Shown: one piece after another, positions 44,160 to 54,381 of the stretch
Numbering within the stretch: the first letter of the stretch is position 1
Layout of the letters: each line of letters begins with the position of its first letter
Assembly: GCA_030549495.1 (NCBI GenBank)
Contig: JAUIRK010000761.1
Span: 248,001 to 312,000, forward strand
Length of the DNA: 64,000 bases
Direction of reading: 5' to 3'
DNA from: Nectonema munidae
Taxonomy: Eukaryota > Nematomorpha > Nectonematoida > Nectonematidae
Position numbers and translations under genes: made by a program
Notes under the pieces: model-generated
Database searches by the model: none
The model's input: only the letters and a program-made list of their open reading frames with translations
What the model was told of the DNA's origin: nothing

Positions 44160-45527
44160 AATTTTCAAAAAGTTGACATATTTCATTCAAAAATTTTACG
44201 AAGGGATGCACGCAAAATTTCAAATCGATTACGAGGCATATGTTTGATATGAAAGGAACTTCAAAATCCTTTTCTGTAGACCAATACAAAGAATAAGACA
44301 GAAGTTTGTGCTAACCCATTATAATATAACTTTATAAAACACTGAATTGGACTTATTTCTTCGCTGTCACAAAAATTTAAATTCGGCATACCTTAGGCAA
44401 AATTACTTCTTATTTCAGCTTTATTTACTTCTCCCTTTTTAATCCAGTTATATGTTTTTTTAATAATCTTTTGCGCATCTTCACTGTGAAATACTTTACT
44501 TGACGAAGATAAAGAATCTTCTATATAAACTTCGCCAATATATTCATTTTTTTCCTCTTTTAAAAAATTTATATCTTCTTGGTCTAGTTCATCATTATAA
44601 TCGGTTGAATCACCTTCACTATTATCACCATTCAACAAATATTCAATCGAATCACCCGTAAAATTTGAATAATTTTTTTCTCAATTCCAGCATTTAAAAA
44701 TTCTTATAAAAAAACTAAAAATAAACAAAAAATTATAAAAAACTTATCCAAAAAGTCTTTTATTTATTGAATCTTAATATAAAGGAAATAAACAAATTAA
44801 ATAAGATATAAAATATGTCCACAGACAACTACGGTGACATATATGGCACAATAAATCAATCTTAAAAATAAGATAGTTTTTTTAATACTTTGCTAAAACA
44901 AACAATTATTTATTTATTTTATATTCCTAGATGCAACTTTTTTTGTTTATATCTAAAATAGAATTAAAGCTTCAAAATTTTTTATTCCAAAACTTTTAGT
45001 TTGAAAAAAGGCTTTTTCTGGATATGAACTGGTTCTATTTTTTGTTTTTATTTATATATATTTATTTAACTATTCAAATTTGTACTTTTTTGCCTAATAA
45101 AGTGATGTGACACATAATGATATTTATAATTTTCTATAAACTAATTATTATTGTATGGATATAAGCAATTAAAATATTTGGTAATGTATGGATTGTCCAA
45201 AAATTAATTTTAACAGTTATTTTGTATAAATTTATTATTTGAAAAATATATGGTGATTTAGAAAATATTAACAATTAATAGTTCATTATTATAGTTTGAC
45301 ATATATATGTGAACATGTGTGTATCATAAAGCAGCCTGTTTATTTATTTTTTTGTTTTTACATTTTGAGAAAAATATAAGTTCAATATTTTCAGAACCTT
45401 TTTTCATGATACCGAAGTTTAGCTATTCAAATTAATCACAGGTTTTTGGTAAAAATTTAGTTCCATCAATACACCAAACATTTTGCAAAAATGAAAATTT
45501 ATTTGTTTTTAAATGAGAGAAAAATAG
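44160..45527. other. AT-rich stretch, one unassigned acidic frame
   Basis: A minus-strand frame (44393-44638) encodes 81 residues rich in Asp, Glu and Ser (GDNSEGDSTDYNDELDQEDI). It resembles transposase acidic ends only in composition and I cannot assign it. Otherwise nothing is recognised. Confidence 0.35.
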
Positions 45528-46012
45528 TTTTCAATCGTTACAATTTTATATCAATGAATATTGTCAGACTCGCGTTAAAAAATTTTTTCAACAAAGGTCA
45601 CTTAATATTTATCACTACGTTTGTTACATTTTGTAACATTTGAAAACTTTAATTTTTTAAAGTTAAGAAATTTTTTTTCAATAGCTATTTGGGAATGAAT
45701 ATTTTGACTAGCTATTCAGTTTAAAACCAAAAATACCCTATTTTTTAATATTTGAGCAGAGAAATTTTTTATAATGTTCGATTGTTAAATTTTGTAAGTT
45801 ACACTGTACATAATAATTAATAATTTTTTCAAGAAAATTTGTTAATTATTATGATAAAAATATAATATCGAAACAAAATGTTTCAGTTGTTAAAAATGTA
45901 CTTGATCTATTTATGACAGCAGTCAGAATTTTATTTGTAGACAGAAATAGTCAAAAAAACGCAATGATTTTCTTGTTCTCGTATATTATGATTATGATTT
46001 GTTTGTTAGTTT
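45528..46012 (-). repeat. Dispersed repeat (family B), copy 2, inverted
   Basis: This is the inverse of 18610-19085, continuing to about 46012 (GTTAGTTTTTTAACTATT). That matches the sequence flanking the MITE at 18236, so this copy preserves that MITE's empty site. Confidence 0.8.
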
Positions 46013-46031
46013 TTTAACTATTTAGCCACTT

Positions 46032-47960
46032 TTGAGAAATTACTTCGATATGAGTTTAACACGGTATAGATTGAAGTCATCAAAACATGTGCATGAATCT
46101 TTGGACTTTGGACTTATTGATAGTTTCAATGCCATTAACTTTGAACTGGCTTCTTTGAGAGTTAAAATGAGTAACTCCACTGACTTATATGCCCACAATA
46201 TGCATAGACGTGCAAACAGTCTTACTGAAAAAGCATTTCTTGGAGAATTCAATACTTTTCTAAGTAATTTGAATAATGACGATATAAACATTCTTACTGG
46301 TGAACTCAATATGAATATCTATAAAGTGCATATATCCAGTTCAGTTTATAGTTTTCTCACTGAAATGAGCTCTTTTGGCTTTTTACCCACCATTACCTCT
46401 CCAACGAGAAAAAATCCTGTTCCCTTATTGATCATTTTTTCATTAAGCCGTGGTTTTATGAATACAATTCTTTAGTAATTGATTATCACATTTCAGACCA
46501 TTTTCCTATATTACTAAGTCTAGATAAACTGCATTACAAAGAGAAAAATTGTACTAAAAAGGTTTTTAAAAAGGATAAATTTATAAAGTTGATTTCTGAA
46601 ATTGATTGGTCAAATTTAATTGAAAAATTTTCTAGTAATTCTGAAGTTCTTGCTCATAAATTTTTGTATCGACTAATTGATGTTTTGAATGAGTGTACTG
46701 TTTTGAAAAACTTAAATAAAAAATTTAATAAGCACCAACATATAAAATGTTGTTGGGCAACCAGCAAACTTTTATCGTTAATAAAAAAAAAGATAAATTA
46801 CATAGTCTTTGCATAAAATTATCAGGTGACCAGTTAAAATATCAAAAGGAAGTGTATATCCCTCCTAGGAATAAAGTAAAAAAACTATGTAAAAAACTCA
46901 AGTATGATTATTATTATTCAAATAAACTTCTTATAAATAATAGTACAAAATCGTTTTGGAGAAACATCAACAATTTAATCAAACCATATTCAAATAGAAA
47001 TATTGTACTTAGAGATCACGACAATTATATTGACAATGGTCAATCAGTTGCTGAAATGTTTAATAAACATTTTTCTACTCAAATTTTTAATGTTTCAAAT
47101 GAGGATTTTTGTAGTTTCAATAATTACACAAATAAATCTTTTTCGTTCAGAAAAATTAGTGTCAATGATATCTTGTTGGCAACTCACAGCTTGAATAATT
47201 CTTCTTGTTAAGATTACTATGGGTTTTCTACTAGAATGTTGAAAGACATTATCAATTATATTCATTTGCCCTTCTTTTCCAAATTTTTAACTCTTGTTTA
47301 TCTGAAGCACGTATCCCACTTGCTTTGAAGTAGGAAAGGTTATTCCTATACATAAAAAAGGTTCCACGCATTTAGCTGAAAATCATAGACCTATTACACT
47401 GATACCAATAATATCAAAGATATTTGAAAAAATCCTGTCACCACAAATTGAGAATTATTTCACGAATAACAATCTTTTTTATAGTAAACAGTTTGCTTTT
47501 AGGAAAAACTTCTTCACAGAAAGCTTTAATTAAATTGTTAACTTAGAAAACAAAGTTGATACAATTGCGCTTTTTATTGACTTACAGAAAGCATTTGACT
47601 CTATAAGATATGATATTTACTTTTTAAACTCAAGTCCTATGGTTTCAGTAGTTTATCACTAAAACTTATGAGTAACTACCTCTTAACGAAAACAATCAGT
47701 ATACATAAATAATAAGTCGAACTGTACTGCCTTACGATGTGGCATACCTCAGGGATCTTTGATGGGTCCACCACTTTTCAAAATTTTCATCAATGATTTG
47801 TACTTGTGTAATAATAAAATGGATTTTTATCTATATGTAGATGATATAACATTGCTAATTCCTTCAAACATAATATCTTTTGAAAATAATTATAAAAAGT
47901 ATATTAGAAAATGTTAGTCATGTTTACGTTTGTGGCGCAAAAAACAGTTTATCCAAAGTT
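46032..47960 (+). pseudogene. Broken CR1/jockey-like LINE ORF2
   Basis: Fragments in several frames follow the LINE order: endonuclease LTGELNMNIYKVH (for GDLNIN), LPTITSPTRKNPVP and DYHISDHFPILLSL (to about 46520); the linker KSFWRNINNLIKPYSN (46950-47000) and ISVNDILLATHSLN (about 47155); then reverse transcriptase GSTHLAENHRPITLIPIIS (about 47363-47420), FYSKQFAFRKN, FYIDLQKAFDSI, GIPQGSLMGP and YVDDITLL (about 47834). It is about half as long as the copy at 2896 and starts inside the endonuclease. At least six frameshifts or stops. It ends at the antisense piggyBac near 47960. Confidence 0.85.
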
Positions 47961-49914
47961 AAGTTGCACTCAAGACAGTTGTTGGTTGACTTGTTTCTAC
48001 ATTTGGAAAAACTGCACTGTTTTCTTTTTGAAGAAGATATGTTAGTTGTTGTTTCTTTATTCTCTTCAGCATTGGTTAATTCTTGTACTAAAACTTGTAA
48101 AAACTTTCTTCTTGATATGTTTTCCTTGGTTCCTTGTATAAAACCCATGCGTTTATGGCTAACAAGTCTAACATGTTAAAAAAACTGCCAAATGCCATCT
48201 TCTACAACAACTTTTGCAGGTGAAATATCTAGCCATTTGGTCCATTACATCTACTCCATACTTTGTATTGTTGTAAAATTCAATAGTTTCTGGAAGTTTT
48301 TTAATATGATTCTTTTTTATCGTGACATTTTTATGCAAAGAACTTAAAACATACACATTTTTGTTTTTTACCTTTATAAATAGTGAGACTGCATCCAGAC
48401 TTTGAAAAGAAAATTTGGCTAGAATAAAGTGATTGCTTTTTCATTAAATTTTCTAAGTTTGGAACTTCTCTTCTGTTCTTTCTAATAGTTCCGACTATTG
48501 TGGTACTTTTGTTTAAAAAACTTTCAGCCAAATCCAAAGAAGTGAAAAAATTGTCTATAGTTACATTGTATTCTTTATTGAAATAGGAAGACATAAGTTC
48601 AAGACAAACATGTGAAGGCACGGAAACTTCACGATTTCTCGTACCGTCTTTTCCAAGATATGGAAAAGAATTACACAAATACTTCGTTGTATTATCGGCG
48701 AGACACCAAAATTTTATAGCGAATTTGTCGGGTTTATTAGCCATGTATTGTCGAAAAGAACATCTTGTTTTACATGGAAATAATTGCTCATCAATTGTCA
48801 AATTTTCAAATGGTAAGAAACCTATTTCTTTTTTGTACCTGAAAACGATCATTAGATGCATTTTGTCTTCTGGTAAGGAAGTCATCAAATCTTAAGTGTT
48901 TCATGATACTTTTATATTTTTCACGACTCATTGTGTTTGGAAATAAAGAGGGACCCCATTTTTTGTTCCATGAATCGTTCAGCGGAGTGTTTTTAGCTAC
49001 CAAAAAGCCTCTTGCGTATTGCAACCCAATGAAAGATAGTATATCTTGTAAAGATAAATCAAAAGTATTGTCTTGTATTTTGCCATGTAAGACTGTGTAT
49101 TTCTGCACAAGCTTGAGCATAAATTTATCAAAAAGTAAAGTGAAGGCTGTAATTGGTGAATTTTTTTCAATATGTCGTCCTGCATAAAAAGTTGGCCCGG
49201 AATGACAGCGAAAAATATTTTCTTTGTATGTTTACTTCATAAAATGTTCTTCATTTTGCTGGAACGATTCTACGTTTGATTTTGTAATTATGGGATCTTG
49301 ACTAACACTTGTTTCTTTTTGTGTATTATTATCGGAACTTGTATCTGAGTCAAAAGAAAACAAATCTTGGTTGTTTTCATAAGTAAATTCTGTCATTAGA
49401 ATTAGACGCGCAGCTAGAAGAAGTGTCCATGATAAAGTGAATGAAAAGAGGAAGAAACAAATGTTGTATTGAGTCAATTATACTTTCTAAATTCAACTCT
49501 TACGCAACTCAAATATTTCCAATAATCCATCAAATTTATGACACAAATTTTATACATACACTACTTCCGGTGTCTCTTCACACGACACATGCGAATACGC
49601 ATATGCGTGTACATAAATATATTTCTACATAGATATCATAATTAGTAACATAAAACATGTAATATTACTATATTTTAATGCATTTTGGTGTAGAAATGAC
49701 ATCGCTCACTTTTGACCGCTTCAGACATTATAGGTATACTTATATATAAAAAATTGTTTTATTTTTTATTCTATTTAAATTTTATCCTGAATATAAATTT
49801 ATCAAGTTTTCTACACATTCTTAAAATTTGAAGTCAATATGTGTCCAAACAATTGTCTCAATTTTCAATAAAAAATAGAAAGCGGTCAAAAATGACCGCT
49901 CCGTCTTTCTACTG
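47950..49914 (-). mobile_element. piggyBac element, antisense, with canonical 5' end, 3' truncated
   Basis: The right (5') boundary is TTAA at 49915-49918, and inwards the inverted reading is CAGTAGAAAGACGGAGCGGT, strikingly like the classic piggyBac CCCTAGAAAGATA end. It is followed by a palindrome AGCGGTCA-AAAA-TGACCGCT (49881-49900). The opposite end stops inside the transposase cysteine-rich domain at the junction with the LINE, near a TTAA at 47959-47962, so the 3' terminus is missing. Confidence 0.82.
47960..49420 (-). pseudogene. piggyBac transposase, frameshifted but with all catalytic Asp codons
   Basis: Antisense frames cover the enzyme in order: acidic N-terminus (TYENNQDLFSFDSDTSSDNN, from about 49400), GPSLFPNTMSREKYKSIMKH (48900s), LTIDEQLFPCKTRCSFRQYM (first Asp), TIDNFFTSLDLAESFL (second Asp), GTIRKNRREVPNLEN, YNNTKYGVDVMDQMARYF (third Asp) and the cysteine-rich KRKQCSFSKCRN to NCLECN. 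Reading frames change at about 49000, 48870, 48350 and 48160. It is closer to the classic piggyBac group than the copies at 21010, 42645 and 52796. Recently inactivated by comparison with those. Confidence 0.9.
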
Positions 49915-49918
49915 TTAA

Positions 49919-50354
49919 AAAGAATAAATATTTTTGATTTGAACATTGTTTTGAAATAATATAAAAATCGTGAAATAAATAGGTATGTAACTCTTTGAGG
50001 TGAAAATATGAACAGAAGTTTTATTTTATTTTTTAAAGAATATTTTTGATCTTTGATTAAATTTATTTGATTATTTGATAAAAATATTATTTAATATGTG
50101 AAAAAATTAATAACTTATCTAACATCCTCTCCCCGAATGAGGTATATCAAATCTTACATCTAGCAAAATATGAACTGATTGGAGATGAATCTCCCGGTAT
50201 ACAGGTTGGAGAAACCATCGTAGTATACATGTATATAGGTAATAACTTATGTAGCATCGTCTCCCTGAATGAGGTATATCAAATCTTACATCTAGCAAAA
50301 TGTGTAACAGGGGAAGGTTGAATCATGTCCCGTAGTTCAGTTGGTACATGGAAT
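49919..50354. repeat. Two-copy repeat leading into a minisatellite
   Basis: GAATGAGGTATATCAAATCT, then TACATCTAGCAAAAT, occurs at about 50134 and 50260. Between and after the copies are AACCATCGTAGTATACATG and a tRNA-A-box-like segment, CGTAGTTCAGTTGGTACATG (about 50331-50350). The first 200 bp hold nothing recognisable. Confidence 0.6.
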
Positions 50355-50555
50355 ATCGTAGTATACAGGTTGGAGATGAATCATCGTAGTATACAGGTTG
50401 GAGATGAATCATCGTAGTATACAGGTTGGAGATGAATCATCGTAGTATACAGGTTGGAGATGAATCATCGTAGTATACAGGTTGGAGATGAATCATCGTA
50501 GTATACAGGTTGGAGATGAATCATCGTAGTATACAGGTTGGAGATGAATCATCGT
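50355..50555. repeat. Perfect minisatellite, 7 x 28 bp
   Basis: The unit starts ATCGTAGTATACAGGTTGGA and closes GATGAATC. Copies begin at 50355, 50383, 50411, 50439, 50467, 50495 and 50523, all identical by eye, with a partial eighth (ATCGT) at 50551. Perfect identity implies very recent expansion. Diverged single copies stand at about 50190-50230 and 44131. Confidence 0.95.
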
Positions 50556-51210
50556 CACTCAAGTTGTGTACACGTTACTTATTGAGAAAAATTTATTAAA
50601 AGACATAATTTGAATTTTTTTTGATATTTTTTTTCTTCAGTGAACACATCAATAAGCGTAATCCAAAATATTTTTTGTGGCATAGAAATTTTTATGCACT
50701 AAACAATAATAAAAATATTATTTATCTTTAAAAATAAAAAAGAAACTAAAATTTCGTCAACTATTTTTAATCTTATACATTATGAACTAACTTAAAATTT
50801 TGACGAATAATCCAAAAGTTATAAGCAATATAAAAACGAAGATTAATTTATAAAAAAAAACGGAAAACTAAAACTATTTTATAAAAATCTACAAATAAAT
50901 TTAGGTTCTGATAATAGAGTGTTTTTATAATTGTCTTGGAAATTGTTACAAATTAAAGGTGAAAATTTGTCAAAATTTTATAAGCTTTAGCTTAAAATTG
51001 CCAAATATAAATAATATGCATCCCTCATCTACTAATTAATGGTAATGAAGCCCATGGAATATAAAAACAATAAAATAGTATTTCTTAAGTACTTATGATA
51101 TAAGCAATGTATTCTGAAAGCCCATAAAAAATGCTTTAATTTGGTATATCGCATGATGCATTTTGTTGAGAAATGTAAAAGTTATAAGCGTTTTAATATT
51201 TGACTAAGAT
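50556..51210. other. AT-rich stretch, nothing recognised
   Basis: Part of it (AAATTGCCAAATATAAATAA, then TATGCATCCCTCATCT, about 50994-51030) resembles 60135-60175, so a diverged dispersed repeat may be present. No gene. Confidence 0.4.
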
Positions 51211-52426
51211 TTAAGCTAGGAACACTACAAATAAACTAAGCGTACACTAGCCCGATAAAATAAAACACAGAAGCGTGCTAAAGATGTGGTGAAGCGTATG
51301 CGAGATAAGAATTCACTGCGCTCACAAACGCGTAATGCAACATGTGTTAACCTTTCTTCGCATAATTATGCTCTAAAATCAATCAATAATGTGATTTATT
51401 CCTCGCACACTGTCGGTATAAATATAACGAATGCCCTTCGTTAAAAATTAGAAAGGTTGTATCTAAACTAAATAAAAGTAGACTACGATTATCCAACAAA
51501 ATTCGTACATTCTCGACATTAATAAACCACACACGCGTGCTAAAGATGTGGTGAAGCGTATGTGAGATAAGAATTCACTGCGGTAACAAACGCGTAATGC
51601 AACATGTATTAATCTTTCTTCGCATAATTATGCTCTAAAATCAATCAATAATGTGATTTATTCCTCGCAAACTGTCGGTATAAATATAACGAATGCCTTT
51701 CGTTAAAAATCAGAAAAGTTGTATCTAAACTAAATAAAAGTAGACTACGATTATCCAACAAAACTCGTACATTTAATCGACATTTTTCACTTGAAAAATA
51801 ATTTAAAATTTAATAGAAAAACATTATACTGACCTATACTACTGACCCATTAAAAGTAAAAAATATATATTAATTTTCGACAGCTTTCTTTAACTATGAC
51901 ATTTTAAAATGTAAAAAACCATATTCTACCTTTGTGAATATAAAATATTGAAAAAATAATATATAAACTCATCACGTTAATTATTGGTATTTTTTGAAAC
52001 TAGATAAAAGTTGACTGACCTCACATAAAATCAGATTTTGGAAAAATAAAAATATATTTATTTGTATAACCTAGCCTATGTTAACCACAAAGAGTATACC
52101 TTTCTAATGATACCATTTTCATTAAAAATTATTTATTAAATCTTCACATTATGCTCCACTCAAAAGGTGGTTTTTTTTTCCAAAAATTTAGACAAAATTT
52201 TTCGAAGTAAAGTCCATTTATTAAATTTTTTTTAAAACTTTTGCAAAAATAAATTATTCCAGAGTATGTAGCAAACGATAAGCTTTCTAATGATATATAT
52301 ATATCATTAAAAATAATTATTGAAAAACAGTTTAATTCTTTCTGCAAATCAAACAAGTAAAAATTTTCAAAAAATTGTATTAGTTGTAGTAGTAGTATTA
52401 TTAAGCTAGGAACACTACAAATAAAC
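51211..52426. repeat. Segment bounded by a 26-bp identical direct repeat
   Basis: TTAAGCTAGGAACACTACAA followed by ATAAAC is identical at 51211-51236 and 52401-52426. The 1.16 kb between contains the 262-bp tandem duplication and otherwise AT-rich, non-coding sequence. Confidence 0.7.
51258..51782. repeat. 262-bp tandem duplication with promoter-like words
   Basis: GCGTGCTAAAGATGTGGTGA starts at 51273 and again at 51535. The two units are about 95% alike by eye over 250 bp. Each contains GGTATAAATATAACGAATG (TATA-like) and, about 60 bp later, CTAAATAAAAGTAGACTACG (polyadenylation-like). That pairing is seen in terminal repeats of LTR elements, but no internal coding region accompanies it, so the class is open. 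Confidence 0.85.
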
Positions 52427-52795
52427 ATAAACGCATATACGTTTATGTATATTATATATTACATAAACATTTCCACCAATCATATAATTTTTATGAAATA
52501 AAACTGCAATTTCAAAATTAAGTGTTTTTAACTTTTAGGTAGAATTTTTAAAATGTGGCTTTCAATATGTATGTAAAATATTTTTTGAAAATTTTTATTT
52601 TAAGTATATTTTTTTTAGCATTTTACGATTTACACATAAGGCTGGCATGTTGTCTCCCTGGAGGTCTTGCCAGACCTCTAAAAATTTCAACTTACAAATT
52701 AATTGTATTATTATGCGAGATCAGACAGCTCATGACATTCTTGGTATTTGAGTGAATCCATGTTGTTTTTCTTCATCGTGCTAATATGCAGGTAA
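52427..52795. other. Left flank of the piggyBac element, no gene
   Basis: GAGGTCTTGCCAGACCTC (about 52661-52678) is a short palindrome. Nothing else recognised. Confidence 0.35.
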
Positions 52796-53868
52796 CCCTC
52801 GCAAGACGGATAATTTTTTACACCCTTCAAAGACGGATAATGGGAGTTTTACTCCCAATCATAAAACAAATACTTTTTGACATTTTAGAGTTTTTTTGCT
52901 TAAATTCTATACTTAGAAGAAAGTTTAATACTCCATACAAAGTATTCTTCCGATTTCTCTGGGGTGTCTGTCATTATTATAACTTAATTTTGTACGAATG
53001 TGATGGCGTTAAAATCTAAATTTATTTTACGATCTGTTCCGCATATACGAAATAAACGACATTTTTTATTTTTGCTATCATCTGCGTTCTAGTTGTTATT
53101 TCTAATGTTTGCACTTGTGCAGCAAAATATGAGCTCAATATACGTTACCAACAATAAAGCAATATCCATGACGTTTACTTGTCTTTTGTTTACAATTACG
53201 CTGCATCAATGTGTATTGGCTGATGTACCGAGAATGTGCTTGAAATATGAGCCGATTGATCGATATCAATAAAGCAGGAAATTCATATTTCACATTATTC
53301 ATTATAAAATCTCTCCATCGCAAACATAATTCATTCTGATTGTTTTCATTTCTGGGTTTGCTTCATTCCACCTCTTGGTTTCATAAAAATCATAAATTTA
53401 TTTATTGGAGTTTCTATTTTTCTCTACATCACGCATTTCAAAATGAGTTCATACAACAGTGAGTCGTCAAGTGATGAAAGCAGTCTTGTTTTTGATTCTG
53501 ATGCTTACGGTAGTACTGATGTTTAAATTTTTGGTTCGAGTAGTTCCACAAGTAGTCGTGAAAGTTCTCCATGTGATTCACTTGTTGCACCCGACGGCAC
53601 AAAATATTTCTGGGAGCCCAAAGGAAACCGCGGGAGAGCTTTGTCTCAAAACATTAGAGACGTCTCCTTGTCTCCGCCTGGTCCTAAAGGAGTTGCTAAG
53701 AATCTTTCCAATCCCCTCGAAATTTTTAATCTTTTTTTTGCACAAAATCTTATTTTGTACATATTTGAATGCACCAAGGAAAAACTCCATGAAAACTACA
53801 GGTATGATAGATTATCTACATAAATATAACAAGTCGGTTAAATTGTTTTTATATAAGGTGTTGCGTAA

Positions 53869-53974
53869 GTTGCACTATCCGTGCATCGATAAACGGCTTT
53901 CCAATGCAATCCCCGTGCATCGATAAAAGCCAATTGCATTGGAAAGACGTTTATCGATGCACGAATAGTGCAAC
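53869..53974. repeat. 42-bp-arm hairpin in the transposase intron
   Basis: The arms 53869-53910 (GTTGCACTATCCGTGCATCG...) and 53933-53974 are inverted at 40 of 42 positions around a 22-nt loop. The loop carries a third copy of CGTGCATCGATAAA. It is likely a foldback mini-transposon, but its RNA would form a long hairpin. Confidence 0.9.
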
Positions 53975-54211
53975 ATTACCAAAAGGTTGTTCTATTTCAC
54001 AATTGGTGTTAACTTGAATTTTATGAACATCGACTTTATTCAACATTGCCACCCATCTAGATTTTATTTCCATCTTGTATTGTGATGAATATCATAAATT
54101 TTACAAAAAAGAAACTTTACCATTCAAAGTTTGTAGCGATAAAGAGGATGTCCACATTTTTTGCACCTATATATATAGTATTCCTTGACTTCAAATACAC
54201 TAGATACCTTC

Positions 54212-54381
54212 CAGTGGCGGATCCAGGAGGAGGGGGGGGGGGTTATTTTTGGCAAAATAATGTTAAAAATATGAAAACAGGTAATTAGTGATTCTAAAAG
54301 ACATAATACAGCTGTCGTATTCTATGAAGTCTTAAGATTTCGCCCCCTCCCTCTTATAAGAAATTTCTGGATCCGCCACTG
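54212..54381 (+). mobile_element. Poly-G hAT-type MITE in the transposase intron
   Basis: The ends are CAGTGGCGGATCCAGGAGG and AAATTTCTGGATCCGCCACTG. Flanks ATACCTTC (54204-54211) and GTACCTTC (54382-54389) match 7/8. A G11 run is at 54232-54242. It is a 170-bp relative of 41641-41908. Confidence 0.93.

Noticed and set aside
44393-44638. Acidic minus-strand frame
   Set aside because: Considered as a transposase N-terminus, but no downstream domain or element end supports it.
50331-50354. Possible tRNA gene (GTAGTTCAGTTGG)
   Set aside because: Only the D-arm-like part is present; no anticodon stem, T arm or acceptor pairing follows before the minisatellite begins.
50355-50555. CRISPR-like array
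   Set aside because: Units are contiguous and identical with no spacers, and the context is an animal genome; it is a minisatellite.
51258-51782. Confident assignment as terminal repeats of a virus-like element
   Set aside because: Promoter-like and polyadenylation-like words fit, but no coding interior or primer-binding site accompanies them, so it is left unclassified.
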